Assembly: GCA_019009955.1 (NCBI GenBank)
Contig: CM032228.1
Location: 201,796,501 to 201,860,500, forward strand
Length of the DNA stretch: 64,000 nt
Direction: 5' to 3'
Origin: Riptortus pedestris
Lineage: Eukaryota; Arthropoda; Insecta; Hemiptera; Alydidae
Shown: positions 1 through 10,840 of the stretch, piece after piece
Numbering within the stretch: position 1 is the first letter of the stretch
How the letters are laid out: each line of letters opens with the position of its first letter
Made by a program: the position numbers and the translations under genes
Notes under the pieces: generated by a model
Told to the model about the DNA's origin: nothing
Databases searched by the model: none
Seen by the model: the letters and a program-made list of their open reading frames with translations, nothing else

Positions 1-2
1 AA

Positions 3-1634
3 CTTGAAGACATCCCTAGAATTTTACAAGAATTAAAAGATGAAGAAAATCAGAGAAATGCTAATAATCAATCAACTCCGGCTTTTGAGGAAAGTGATTC
101 TGATTTGAGTGAAGAAGAAATCACTAATGAAGACCACGATTCTGAAACTGAGGTTGAGGGTAGTGAAGATGAAGAGGTGGAAACAAGGGTTGAAGATTTT
201 TATGTTGGGAAGGATAAAGTTACAAAGTGGAGTAAATCATCTTCTAAAACTAAGAAAAAAAATATAGTGAAAATTTTACCTGGACCCAGACAAATAGTAA
301 AAGATGCCGTCTCTACAAGTGATGTATTTTCAAAACTTTTTGATGCAAACATCATTGATGAAATTCTGAGACATACCAATTCAAAAATCAGAACATTACG
401 CCCTCAGTATGGACGGCCATGTGATTGTTCTGATCTAACGAGAGATGAACTATTGGCTACAATCGGGATTCTTATTCAAATCGGCCTGAAAAAAGGGCGA
501 ATGGTAAATGTTGAAGAGTTATGGGCAAAGGATGGGACGGGAATGATACTTCTGAGAGCGGCCATGAGTTCCCGCAGATTTTTACTAATTTTGAGAGCCC
601 TTCGGTTTGATGACAGCACGACCCGACTGGAAAGAAAAAAAATTGACAAGCTAGCACCCATAAGATATGTTTTGGATCGCTTCGTTCAAAATATTAGAAA
701 ATACTACAGCATGAGTGAATTCATTACAATTGATGAAATGTTGCATCCATTTCGTGGCCGCTGCTCATGGATTCAATACATGCCTTCGAAACCTGCCAAA
801 TACGGCATAAAAATCTATGCTATGACGGACGCCAAAACATTTTATTGCGGAAATTTAGAAGTATATGTAGGGAAACAGCCACAAGGCCCATTCTCTACAT
901 CAAATACCCCAGAAGAAATCGTGAAGCGTCTTGTTGGGGACGTAGTCAATACCAACAGAAATTTGACTACCGATAATTGGTATACATCTATGCCTCTGGC
1001 CACTTACCTCATATCAAAAAATATAACACTTTTGGGAACTCTAAGAAAAAATAAAGGGGCGATTCCTCCAGAATTTTTGCCTAATCGGAAAAGACCTGTA
1101 GGTTCGTGTATATTTGGTTTTCAAAAAGATCGAACTCTCGTGTCATATGCGACCAAAAAAAATAAGGCGGTCATTTTGATGTCTACGATGCATGATACTG
1201 GAGACGTAGACACGGAAAGTGGGAAGCCAGAAATCATTCTGGATTATAATAGGACCAAAGGTGGAGTTGACACACTGGATAAGCTATGTGCAACATATAG
1301 TGTAGCCAGAACAACAAGAAGGTGGCCCTTATCAATTTTCTTTGCTTTCATAAATATTGCTGGCGTAAATTCTCAAATTATATATGCAATGCTAAAAGAA
1401 AATGAAAAACCTATGTTACGGAGACATTTTTTGAAAACTTTGTCTCTGGAACTTATGAAGGAACATATGTATTCCAGATGTAAAATCCTCTACCTTCCCC
1501 TAGATCTGAAAGCTTTCCTACAATTACAATATCCACAACCCTCAACTTCAACGTCAACGGGGCCTCCTGAAAAAAAAAAAAGCGTGGGACATGTACTCTT
1601 TGTGGGAGGTCAAAAAACAGCTCCGCAACAATGA
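3..1634 (+). pseudogene. piggyBac transposase, 5' end outside window, C-terminus frameshifted
   Basis: DDE transposase of the piggyBac (PGBD) family, which cuts and pastes DNA at TTAA sites. The frame is open from base 3 with no ATG before base 105, so the true start lies left of the window. The N-terminus is acidic (Glu/Asp-rich), as usual in this family. The DDE region is intact: Asp codons at 732-734 (IDEMLHPFRGRC), 972-974 (TTDNWYTS) and 1269-1271 (GGVDTLDK, followed by ARTTRRWPL). The frame stops at 1632-1634 before the family's C-terminal Cys-rich domain; that domain is present just downstream in the -1 frame. The frame change maps to a run of 12 A at 1570-1581. The element is therefore probably inactive, or there is a homopolymer error. 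Family assignment is firm; activity is inference. Confidence 0.93.
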
Positions 1635-1720
1635 CGTGTTGTATGTGTCGGAACTTTGTGTGTAAATCACATTCGACAAAAAAAATTGTTTGTAATAATT
1701 GTAATGAGGATCATTTGTAA
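1580..1720 (+). pseudogene. piggyBac C-terminal Cys/His-rich domain in -1 frame
   Basis: Read one base earlier than the main transposase frame, this stretch gives a Cys/His pattern (CTLCGR, then TCCMC, VCKSH and IVCNNC) and stops at 1718-1720. This is the zinc-binding domain that piggyBac transposases carry at the C-terminus to recognise their terminal repeats. Its survival without stops right after the A12 tract suggests a recent indel. Confidence 0.8.
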
Positions 1721-1899
1721 ATATAATATATATAATACAATCAATTAGTGTGTATAATAATAAATATTCTTTTATTTTTTTTTTCTCTTACTTTTCAAAA
1801 TAAAAGAAATCTAATTTTATTTTAAATATATATATATAAACACATATATTTTGTTCATAAATAGTTAAAATACCTTGTTCCATATTATTAATTTAAAAA

Positions 1900-1992
1900 A
1901 TGGGCAATAGTCGACGAAAAACGATGTGTTGTACTTTCTACAACGCGCGACCACTTGTATGTCAAACACGGGCGCGACCGGTGGAAGGTTAA
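1900..1992 (+). repeat. piggyBac right terminus with TTAA target
   Basis: On the minus strand the sequence reads TTAA then CCTTCCACCGGTCGCGCCC inward. A second GCGCGACC motif lies about 40 bases further in, resembling the terminal and subterminal repeats of piggyBac elements. TTAA (1989-1992) would be the target duplication, so the element's 3' edge is base 1988. The matching left end is outside the window. Confidence 0.72.
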
Positions 1993-2396
1993 GTATTCCT
2001 TCCAATCATTACTGAGGCAGTGATAAACATTAAACCTTAGTTATTCGTTTAAAGAAGATAATTAACCTATATTTAACTAAAATTAATATTTATTAAACTC
2101 TAAAGTGAGTACATAAGTTGAGATTAATAATATAAAATAAAAAAGTATTTCACCCCACTGTGGGTCAGTTCTACGAAGTCGGGAAGCTCGAATTGGCGTA
2201 ACTTTTCTATTAGGGATTTCTGCTATGAAATGAACTATTAAATGTGAAATGGAAGTATCATTTACGCAGTTTTGATATTAATCGGCGTATTCAGTACTTT
2301 TCCTTTTCTCGGCTAGTCTTTATATAATATATAAGTTCTTTATTCATAAGTTTTATTCTAGATATTTATTATTTTAATTCATAAATTTTGTTCTAG

Positions 2397-2723
2397 ATAG
2401 AATTGATTATAAAGACGACATCCCAAGATGGCTTATTGATGTTGTTAAGAAACGATACTTTTGGAACAGGTCTGATACTCTCATTGGAGCCTCGGCGAGT
2501 TCAGCTACATATGATAAGCACTGAAGGTGTCCTCGATGTTTTCGAAGTCATAGAACCTCACCTAGACACCTGGATACACTTAAAAGTGGATTATGCCCCA
2601 GATATGACATACGGCTTGGCTGTCAATGGAGAGCCAAGGAAAAAAATAAGCATATTTACGAAACAAAATAAGATAACTTGCACGAATGATGTCATGATAG
2701 GCGATATAGCCGAGGAAGTGAAG
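2397..2723 (+). CDS. Laminin-G-like exon of an unrecognised surface/secreted protein (partial gene 2397-9055)
   Basis: First readable exon of a four-exon partial gene (2397-2723, 5250-5412, 7973-8135, 8883-9055). An AG acceptor precedes it (2395-2396) and the likely donor is GTTTGA at 2724. The translation has the pattern of a laminin G domain: TTSQDGLLMLL, then LILSLEPRRVQLHM, then DTWIHLKVDYAPD and TYGLAVNGEPRK. LamG domains bind extracellular matrix or receptors, so the protein is probably extracellular. Phases agree across all four exons when joined, which supports a real gene. Neither the first nor the last exon was found, and I do not recognise the protein. Exon edges could shift by a few bases. 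Confidence 0.7.
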
Positions 2724-2826
2724 GTTTGAATTATGAATTTATCAAAAAGATTTTTTATATATATATGACAGTGTGTGGTTGTGTGTGTGTGGGCGCGCGC
2801 GTGTAGGCATTAGCGGTCGCAATTAG

Positions 2827-3395
2827 TAGCAGATTTCACTTAAGGGTAATCAGCTATTGAAGTTGTACTCCTGACGTGATTTTCAAAAATGTCTCCAAAT
2901 GTCCAGCGATCCTACACAGGAGATGCCAAAAAGAGGTCCGTTCAAACACACGCTCACGCACGCTCGTCTGTTTACGATCTAGCGGTTGCAATATTTGTTT
3001 AATCGTTACAAAACTCGATTTAAAACGTTATATTTAAAACTATAAATCAAGTTCATTAATGGCTGTTATCCGACCAGTTGGAGGGAGTTTAAAGAGGAAA
3101 TTCCAAATAATTCCGTTATTATGCGTTTAAATTATATATAAACGAATCTTATTGTGAATGTAATGGTCTATAAATGTTGTTATAAACATTTTTTTCTCTG
3201 GATAATATTTATCGAAATATTTTCACATTTTAGTTTTCGGCCTTTAGTATACCCTTACTCCTACTCATCTCACATTAACGATAAACTGTTATACCATGAA
3301 CCATTTCAGTTCAAAGTTCAATACTAAATATTGTTTTAAACGAACTTTTATTTTGTAAGATATATGCAAATGCGTTAAGTGATGACGCCTTTACG
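2827..3395 (+). mobile_element. HINE-like repeat copy 1 (3' end decayed)
   Basis: Starts TAGCAGATTTCACTTAAGGG and follows the family consensus: cgatcctac(c)caggagatg, then gcggt(c)gcaat, then a (TA)-poor core and the acccctactcctactcatc block near 3250. Recognisable to about 3395, where the usual terminal hairpin is missing. Lies in an intron of the LamG/Ig gene. Confidence 0.7.
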
Positions 3396-3484
3396 TAATT
3401 AAAAAATTGTTAACCCTAATTAAATTTTAAGTTTGTAAAAGAAATTGGTGTCAGTATCCCAGTCCTCCAAATATTTATACATTT

Positions 3485-4400
3485 TAGCAGATTTCACATA
3501 TCGGCTAATGAGGTTGTACTCATGACGTGATTTTTGAAAAATTTCTTGAAATGTTCATCGGACCTGCCCTGGAGATGACGAAAGTGAGGTCAGTTCAAAA
3601 TGATATATGTGTATTTATGTATATACACATATACCTAATCTTAGCTTTGTCGTTACCAATCTCGATATTTTTTTCTAAAAGTAAAGTTCACGTTTGTTTA
3701 TGGATGAAATAAGACTAATGAGAGGGGGGGGGGTTGGAGGGAGAACACTCGACACTTCAGTATCTCGGTTTTTATACGGTGGATATAAAATTAGTATAGA
3801 ATTAATCGTATTGCAAATGCAATGTTGTTATATACATATTTTCTTTATCTTGAAGTTTTTCAAAAAAAAATATAAATCCTGATTTTTGAATATTTATATT
3901 AATTGTACAGTTCTTGATGTTCTGTTTCAAGGCTATATTCAAAATGATTTTATATTACTCACCTATACTTTGAAGTAATGGGAAGTAATATATCAATATT
4001 TTCATTTACTGAATGATTTAATCAGTTTTTTATGTTCCCTGTAAAAGTATTTTTTTTTTGTCATACTAGGTTGCTGATCAAACTGTCGATATTTTATGAA
4101 TTTCAGTTAAGTCAAAAATACAGTCCCCTAGAAATTTGCAATATAACATTTTTTTTATAAAGTTTTGGCAAATAACTGAATAACAGAGGGATTTGAAAAT
4201 CCAAATATCTGCGTTATTATGAGTCGTATCGAAGAATAACCACCAATCTTGTTTGTCTATTTATGCTGTACAATGTTACACATTCTTCTTAGCTTAAGTA
4301 TTAAGCGAGTTATTCGTAGTTTCTTCTTTTCAGCCTTCTGTAAGCCCCCACTTCTACTCATCGAATTCTTATGATAGGTTTAGATAAAACCTTACTTCTA
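3485..4400 (+). mobile_element. HINE-like repeat copy 2 (degraded, interrupted)
   Basis: The 5' end at 3485 (tagcagatttcac) and the cggacctgccctggagatgac block are clear. The middle diverges after about 3910, and 3' consensus pieces reappear at about 4180-4400 (ccccacttctactcatc). Probably one old copy with an insertion or two overlapping fragments. Confidence 0.55.
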
Positions 4401-4479
4401 CTCTAGGTAGGCTTTCTAGATATACGAAAAACACCATTCGAACAAATTTCTATGTGGATAGATAGATATATTTCTGGAT

Positions 4480-4493
4480 GTGTGTGGGTTGTG

Positions 4494-4569
<76 letters not shown>

Positions 4570-4571
4570 AA
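4480..4571. repeat. (TG)n/(CGTG)n compound microsatellite
   Basis: A long TG run followed by about nine CGTG tetramers. The alternating purine-pyrimidine pattern could adopt Z-DNA. Intronic. Confidence 0.9.
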
Positions 4572-5249
4572 GCTCAGTATCTACTGAACAGAAATATGTT
4601 TCCTAGTTTTAAATCTCTAAGTTAGTTATCTTTTAAGGCCTAGGAAGAGCTTTTGGAAGAACAGAAAATAAAACAGAAGTTTTTTTTTCTCATTGATAAT
4701 AAATAAATTAATTCTATCATGAACAAATTTGATCCTATACGTAGAAACAGAGATATTTGAGTTCTTTTTGTTTTTTTTTACCTATCTTATACTCCCAATT
4801 CTCAAAATGTTTGACAGCCTGCATATATTTTATAACTTCTTTAAAAAGTGTGAATTACAACTTGCATCACAAAAACTTCTACAGAAACTCATATAATGGG
4901 TTTATATAAAGGAAGGAAACTGAACAAGTGGCTATATTTGTTTAATTCCTGCCAGTAGATGAAGTATGGCATACATTTAGGTCAAAATGGAAAATAATGA
5001 ATTAAAACATTGTAGGAGTTAAATTACTAAGGCGATTGAAATCTACCTTGAGTACAGATTTTTTGTGACGGGAGAAAGTAACAGTTAACTAAGGTTAATA
5101 CATTTTAATGATAGAAGGTTAAAATTATGAAAAATATTAAAGGATATATGTCAACTTTGTTAATGTAAGCTGGAATCTTTAATTTAATAGAAATGTGTAT
5201 CATCTTTATACATTTAATAACACTTGCTTTATTATCTTTTCCTGAGTAG

Positions 5250-5412
5250 TCCTTTTTGCACATGAATCCTTTAAAAAGTTTAATCTACGAGAGTTTGGAT
5301 GGCGTTTTGGCATACGTAAGTATAGATGAAGAAATAGTAGACATTGAAACATTACCTGCTGAAATAAAAGAGAAAGATATACTAGTGTCCAGTGAAACTG
5401 TGGGAGTCTCCG
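5250..5412 (+). CDS. Second exon of the LamG/Ig gene
   Basis: Acceptor AG at 5248-5249 and donor GTAAGA at 5413. It is open throughout and reads SFLHMNPLKSLIYESLDGVL and onward to SSETVGVS. It enters in phase 0, matching the previous exon, and leaves one base over. No domain was recognised; it may be a linker between LamG and Ig. Confidence 0.6.
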
Positions 5413-5649
5413 GTAAGATTATTGTTCTTATAATATAATTATAAGATTATATTATTATTATAATGTCGGATGCGGCTTTTAAAAGTAGTGCATTTTAAAG
5501 TAGTGTTTATAATTTTTAACGATAGGTATCAGACATGGAATTATACGGCAATGTAATTATTATACAATTTATTAAAATAACAAAATGAAATAAAAAAAAG
5601 TAAGTACAACATTATGATTAAAATTAAATTAAAATTTTGAATTATTACA

Positions 5650-5960
5650 AACAAAGAAAGTTAAATAGCGTCACCGAAATCTATGAGACACTTGAGCTTG
5701 AATTTGGGGATACTAATCAATAGATGATTGGAATAACTCCACTGATGCAAAGACGTAAAGAATTTTCCAAATTATCGTCACTCAGCTTTGTATGATGTTA
5801 TGATTTATTAACTTTCATCATTGAAAAGAACTGTTCGCATTTATAATTACTGCCAAACGCACAAATCTCTCCCCGTCTTCCTCATGTGGAGTAAGTAGTG
5901 TAATATTTTTGTTTAATTGGGTTTTCAAAATGTCTCACGGGCCGGTTGTTGCCCACTTAC
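5650..5960 (-). pseudogene. hAT-type transposase fragment (C-terminal dimerisation region)
   Basis: On the minus strand the text FGSNYKCEQFFSMMKVNKS is followed, after a stop, by KLSDDNLENSLRLCIS. This is the C-terminal region shared by hAT transposases and their ZBED/GTF2IRD2-like relatives. At least two stops and the lack of upstream catalytic sequence show it is dead. It sits in the intron between LamG/Ig exons 2 and 3. Confidence 0.7.
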
Positions 5961-6439
5961 GATGTAGAACATCTTGACAGTCTTGCCATCGATGAAGAGC
6001 CGAGGTGTAGAGATTGTCATAAAAATCATAATACGTCACCCTACTAATCAATCAGGTCAATATTTAATTGTTATTCAGTCCCAGTTCTTAAGCTCACTAT
6101 TGAAAATGCATTCTTCTGACTGAAACATTGGGGCATGCCTCTTAATAAGATTCAAAAACCATGCTGCTGTTGCACTCAGACTATAAAGTGCTATAGTCCT
6201 ATATGTATATACTATTAATTTGTTCTAGATAATTAGATGATTAGGCTTATAGGTATTTGTAAACTTCTAGCCCTAATTATCTTTTTTATATCTAGAGTTC
6301 ATAGATAATACGTACTGGTCCTTGGAACCATGTTAGCTCTGATGTCTGCTCTATGTTGTTGGTCTGTTACCATTCCTCCCAGATACAGATCTGCAAGTAG
6401 GAACCGTGCAGCTCAAAAATAAAGAAATATTACTGAAGA

Positions 6440-6670
6440 CTGAAAACTAAAAAATCATGATAGGGGAAATACGTAGATAAAAAACATTGATAAGCCATAA
6501 AATAGGTTCTATACAAGTTTTTCCCTTCGACGTAAAATAAGAGATATTTCGAATTTTCAAAATCCCCCTCACCGGTCCGATTTTAGTTTTACAGAAAACT
6601 CTTATATATCGAGTTTGGTAACGATAAGAAAAAAATTGTCATTGGTTTACGAAATAAATATAAATAAGTG

Positions 6671-6706
<36 letters not shown>

Positions 6707-6710
6707 CACT
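6440..6710 (-). mobile_element. HINE-like repeat fragment, reverse orientation (middle part)
   Basis: Contains the reverse consensus blocks ggttctatacaa, cgatattt-like gagatatttcgaatttt, ccggtccgatttt and gtttggtaacgat, running into a (TA)n(TG)n tract at 6672-6706. It lacks both termini. Confidence 0.6.
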
Positions 6711-6735
6711 TATGTTGCAAACAGATGCAACGTTT

Positions 6736-7441
6736 TAGCAGATTCTCTTAAGGAGGTTGTATTCATGTCTCGATTTTCGAAAAATGTCCTCAAATGTCCA
6801 TGGATCCTACCTAGGAGATTAAGAAAATAAGCTCCATTCAAAATCATATATATATTACTTTCTTTTATTTTAAACAGTTTTGTTTCCTTTCCTAATACTT
6901 CTATTATGTTAAAGGTGTTAGAGTGTGATTGGGACTGGTCCACAGTACTTTTATTACGTTGGATTATAATTTTTTTCCGTAGTTGCCCTGATTCCCCTTG
7001 TTACATTCTATTTGCTATACATTGTATTTAGAATTCATCTGCTCTGGAATGTGTTTTTTTTTTTTGCTCATTTGTTTTTGTATTATTTTATTGCATTTCC
7101 AGGTAATTCTTCCCATATTCTTACAAATTGTCCCCATTTTCTTCTTTTCTGGGTTATAGTTGAAGGAGTTAAACCTTGTGTTCTCTTTAAGTCCTTGGAT
7201 CTTAATTTTTGTTATGTATTCTGTTCTATTTTGCATGAATACATGTAGGTTATATTCGTATTGTTAACAGTAGCACTTGATTTGGTCTTGTAATGAATTC
7301 CTGAATATGTTTTTGCTTCGTTCTTTTTGGATTTTCAGAATTAGTACTTTCATCTGGATTTCTTTTCCTTTTCAGTTTGTTTAGTATTTATTTTTTATTT
7401 ATCTTAGTGGTCTTTTATTTATTTATTTTTTTTTTTTTTTT

Positions 7442-7477
<36 letters not shown>

Positions 7478-7665
7478 GGGAGTCTTCTACTTCTTTTCAA
7501 CTTTACTTTTTTGTTTTATGAATTATGTAACCCCCCCCCCCACTTCTACTCATCGTTTTTTTTTTGCATATTAATAGAGAATACTTGATGAGATGAGATC
7601 ACAAGCGAATTACACCAGCACTTGGGAAATCTGCTTAGTTTACACAGTCCCTGGCTGACGAACAT
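6736..7665 (+). mobile_element. HINE-like repeat copy 3 with unrelated T-rich interior
   Basis: The 5' end at 6736 (tagcagattctcttaagg) and the tggatcctacctaggagat block are present to about 6860. The family 3' end (cacttgggaaatctgcttag then a short hairpin) is at 7618-7665, preceded by the ccccacttctactcatc block. Between them lies about 650 bases of T-rich DNA that I cannot assign, including a T run near 7427-7474. Confidence 0.5.
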
Positions 7666-7972
7666 TTTCCTGTGACTGTAAGCTCCCACAATCTGATTAG
7701 GTCACAAAAATTTAAAACATCCGACAGCTTATTTCAGAAAGGATCATTTTATGCAGAATCATTTTTTTTTTCCTTTGTTGGAGCCTTTGTTGAAAAAAAC
7801 GTTACTTTTTCTCCTGAAGTATATTGCACTGATGCTTTTCTGTATTCTTAGAATTATTACTACATTCATGTATTAAGTCTAAGATTAGTTGTATGCATTA
7901 GTTATTATGGAGTTATATGTAGAGAATCTTTTTTATTAATATTAACATTAACAAGAAATTTATTCTTCACAG

Positions 7973-8135
7973 CATCTTATGATGAAGTGGAAGTATCTTA
8001 CAACCAACAAGCAATAACTTTGTCTTGTGTCTATTCTCAAGATTCGAATTATGACTGGAAAAATAATGGGAATTTAAGTACTCCTACGTGGCTTCAATTT
8101 GACTCCCCAATACGAACAAATCATAATTCTCTTGT
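7973..8135 (+). CDS. Third exon of the LamG/Ig gene: first half of an Ig domain
   Basis: Acceptor AG at 7971-7972. The G left from exon 2 completes an Ala codon. The segment AITLSCVYSQDSNYDWKNNG has the first Ig cysteine and the core tryptophan. The donor GTAATT at 8136 leaves two bases over. Without splicing the frame stops at once (TAA 8137-8139), so the donor is needed. Confidence 0.68.
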
Positions 8136-8224
8136 GTAATTATCATAATCTATTTAAAGTATTAGTATATAATTATGAAAAATTGTAAGTGTTTCATGGA
8201 AGGTATGAAAATAAGTGTGTTCCA

Positions 8225-8312
8225 TGAAAATGTTGGCATTAAAATAAGGATAACCTCTATTTTAATATTGACATTAAAATAAGGATAACCACTATTTTAA
8301 TATTGACATTAA
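8225..8312. repeat. Short direct tandem repeat (about 40-bp unit, two copies)
   Basis: The block ATTAAAATAAGGATAACC followed by WCTATTTTAATATTGAC occurs twice back to back, in the intron between the two Ig half-exons. Confidence 0.75.
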
Positions 8313-8882
8313 CCCCGTTCTTATTATGGTGATATCTGGATAATTCAAAGAAATGTATTCATGAATTCAAGATCCGCAGAGAGTCTAGGCAGGAAATGAA
8401 TATTGGTTGAGTACAAAGGGGAGCTTACATTTTCCGTAGAAAGTTGGTAGACCTCATAATTGAACTGTATAAGTTGAGTATAAATTGTCCTTATCTGTCT
8501 CACCAAAGTGTTTTAACAATTTTATATTAAAGGAAAATGTGGGATTCCGCTGGGACCCAGGCACCCTTGCTCAGGTGCGAATGTTTTTACTAAAGGAGCT
8601 ACTAACTCAATAGCCCAGACAAGGCTAACTTAATCTCTCAAAGCCACTTCAAAGTGAATAGCTTATCATTAGAGTAGCTTGAATGAAGAGAAATTAGTCC
8701 AGTCAAAAATTAGTGCAGCGTTCAATAGGTTACACTTAATGAAATTATATTTAATAACTAAGTACAATTACAATTTTTTTAAAATAAAATAAAACGTTTC
8801 CATTATAATTTAAGTAACTAAAATGTTTATGTTTTTCGCCGGAAAACACTTGAATGTTTAACAATGTTTTCTTTATTTTCAG

Positions 8883-9055
8883 AGGTTTTAGTTATATTAT
8901 AAGAGAAAATTCTTACTGTTCCACATTGAGTATTGTAAATATATCATCTAGAGGTATGGTGGAAGGTTTTTATTCTTGTTGGATACCAAAAAGGGGAAAA
9001 AATACTGGAAACATTTTATTAACTTATGGCGTGACTATTGTCGATCAAAAAAAGG
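8883..9055 (+). CDS. Fourth exon of the LamG/Ig gene: second half of an Ig domain
   Basis: A pyrimidine-rich acceptor ends at 8882. The single A at its start completes a Val codon from exon 3. The text YCSTLSIVNISSRG then VEGFYSCWIPK is the typical E-F strand and second cysteine of an Ig domain. The donor GTAATT at 9056 leaves one base over. The next exon was not found, so the gene continues to the right or is broken. Confidence 0.7.
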
Positions 9056-9796
9056 GTAATTTTTCTTAAAACATTTACTTCTAAATTTTCATTCTTCTTC
9101 AGATCTCACTTCTTTTTACAGGTGATCAAAGAACATAAATTCAAAAACAAAGAATCACTTGTAACCATCTGCCATTTCCATTTTATAATTAGTAATTTCC
9201 AATTAAATAATAACTAATTAATGAACAGGTTTACCTGAGATTGTCCAGTATGTTATAATATTACAGCACATAATAACCTAAATATCAAATTAAACGGGAA
9301 TACAATAAAACATTCTGTTTAAACTTAATGAGTGATTTTGAGTACATCATGCTTACCATTCATTAAAAAAGACTAAATTTGCCCAATCAGTGAAGAGCAG
9401 GCCAACAATTTTGTTTTTCTGCCTGCGTTCTTACATGCCCATTCCGATTTCAAGGATTCTAACAACTAGAATAGGTGTTAAAGAAGTTGTTGGACTATGG
9501 CCAGAAGGAAGATAGATCATTTAATGAGATACCTGTGAAAGGAATTGGTGATAGGCCTGGAACAATAAATAAATCCCTAAATAAGCTTTGAACAAGAGCT
9601 GCGATTACATGGGAGAGGAAAACGAGTAAAATCATTGTGTGTGAAGTTTGCTGTGATAAATGCTTTCCTCTGACTACTTCAAAAATCATCATCGATCTAT
9701 ATAAAACAGGTGTCATTTAATTAAATGCTCTAGTTTTTGACTAGAAGCTCTCTTAATTCAACATTGTGATAGCAGCCCATTCAATTTTGGTTTTTT

Positions 9797-10258
9797 TAGC
9801 AGATTTCCCTTAAGGTTAATGAGGTATTGATGTACTCGTGACACGATTTACTCAAAAATTGTATTCAAATGCCCATCAAGATAACATACATACATACCTA
9901 TACACCCACTTGTCTGTTACCACAATTGTCTAGTGGTCGTAATTTTTATTTTGTCTTTATTTATATAAAACTCAAGATCAAGTTCGTTATTAGCTGCAAT
10001 CGGATTACGGATGGGGGATCGAAAATTCAAAATATCTATTATTATGAGCCGAATCCAAAACTTTTAGAGAACCAATCGCAAATATTTTATTTATTGTTTC
10101 TCTATCTTCAATATTAACCAGATATTGGTATTTTTCAGCCAGTAAACCCCCACTCCTGTTAATGTCATACCAACAATAAGTTGTTATTTATGCCATGAAA
10201 CACTTTATTTGAAGCTTAAAAATATTGTTTTCATTGAACTTTTGCTGTTCGAGTTACT
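9797..10258 (+). mobile_element. HINE-like repeat copy 4 (3' end missing)
   Basis: Starts after a T run with TAGCAGATTTCCCTTAAGG. It continues through the family blocks to the tgttttcattgaacttttgc segment near 10245, then stops abruptly at a Gypsy integrase fragment. The usual GGGAAATCTGCTTA terminus and hairpin are absent. Confidence 0.7.
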
Positions 10259-10309
10259 TACTCGAGGGTTTCTGAACAGAACCCAGGCTATTCTGTTAGA
10301 TCTGGACGA

Positions 10310-10456
10310 TGACAGCAAGGCCTTATGTCTACAGAGTTTAGGCGCTTCGCTTTCGACCGTCTATATATCCTGAACCATCCAGGTGTCAAGGTGACAAAGA
10401 AACTAATCTCCCAACGCTATTTTTGGCCCGAGATGAACTCCGATGTCAAAAGTTGT
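10310..10456 (+). pseudogene. Gypsy-type integrase fragment (zinc-binding region)
   Basis: One frame gives RRFAFDRLYILNHPGVKVTK, then KLISQRYFWPEMNSDVKSC. This matches the HHCC region of Gypsy integrases (HPGVKAT...RYxWPxMxxDV). It is cut by the HINE start at 10460, and no other pol sequence adjoins. The fragment sits between two HINE-family copies. Confidence 0.78.
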
Positions 10457-10496
10457 TTTTAGCAGATTTCCCTTAAGTGAAATCAACTATTGAGGT

Positions 10497-10656
10497 TGTT
10501 GGTTAATAAATAAAGCATGATTTAATACTCAAACATAATCTCAGTGCACCCTCAACTCATGACTCAGTCTAACTCACAAAGTACAATATGGTGGGGAACA
10601 TACACGTTGCCTACGCCTTATATATTATTTAGTAAATTAGAATTACAATATTAATA
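10497..10656 (-). repeat. Copia 3' LTR
   Basis: 160 bp, near-identical to the LTR at 13502-13679 apart from an 18-bp deletion. In element orientation it starts TATTAATATTG and ends in CA. Seven G (10657-10663, minus strand) directly upstream form the polypurine tract. Confidence 0.92.
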
Positions 10657-10708
10657 CCCCCCCATAATTCTAAATTTTAAAACACAATTTAAGACAAACA
10701 AAAAAAAT

Positions 10709-10840
10709 TTAAAACGTCAATCCAATATTTTCAACATTAATTTTATGCTTAAGACCACTTAAGGGCTTAGTTAAGAAGTCTGCAATATTTTTATCAGAAG
10801 CAATATACTCTACACAAACATCATTATTTTTAATATGTTC
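10709..10840 (-). pseudogene. Copia RNase H C-terminal remnant
   Basis: The minus strand reads EHIKNNDVCVEYIASDKNIA then DFLTKPLSGLKHKIN and stops at 10709-10711. VEYI...ADFLTKPL is the conserved end of Copia RNase H. Its frame differs from that of the Lys/Glu tract just upstream, so the junction is a scar. Confidence 0.85.

Noticed and set aside
1570..1581. Programmed -1 ribosomal frameshift in piggyBac
   Set aside because: A homopolymer indel explains the data more simply, and programmed shifting is not known for this family.
7377..7574. Phe-rich 65-aa frame
   Set aside because: Produced by a long T run; low complexity.
9495..9716. 73-aa minus-strand frame after the last Ig exon
   Set aside because: No family resemblance and no splice sites; could be a relic but nothing supports it.
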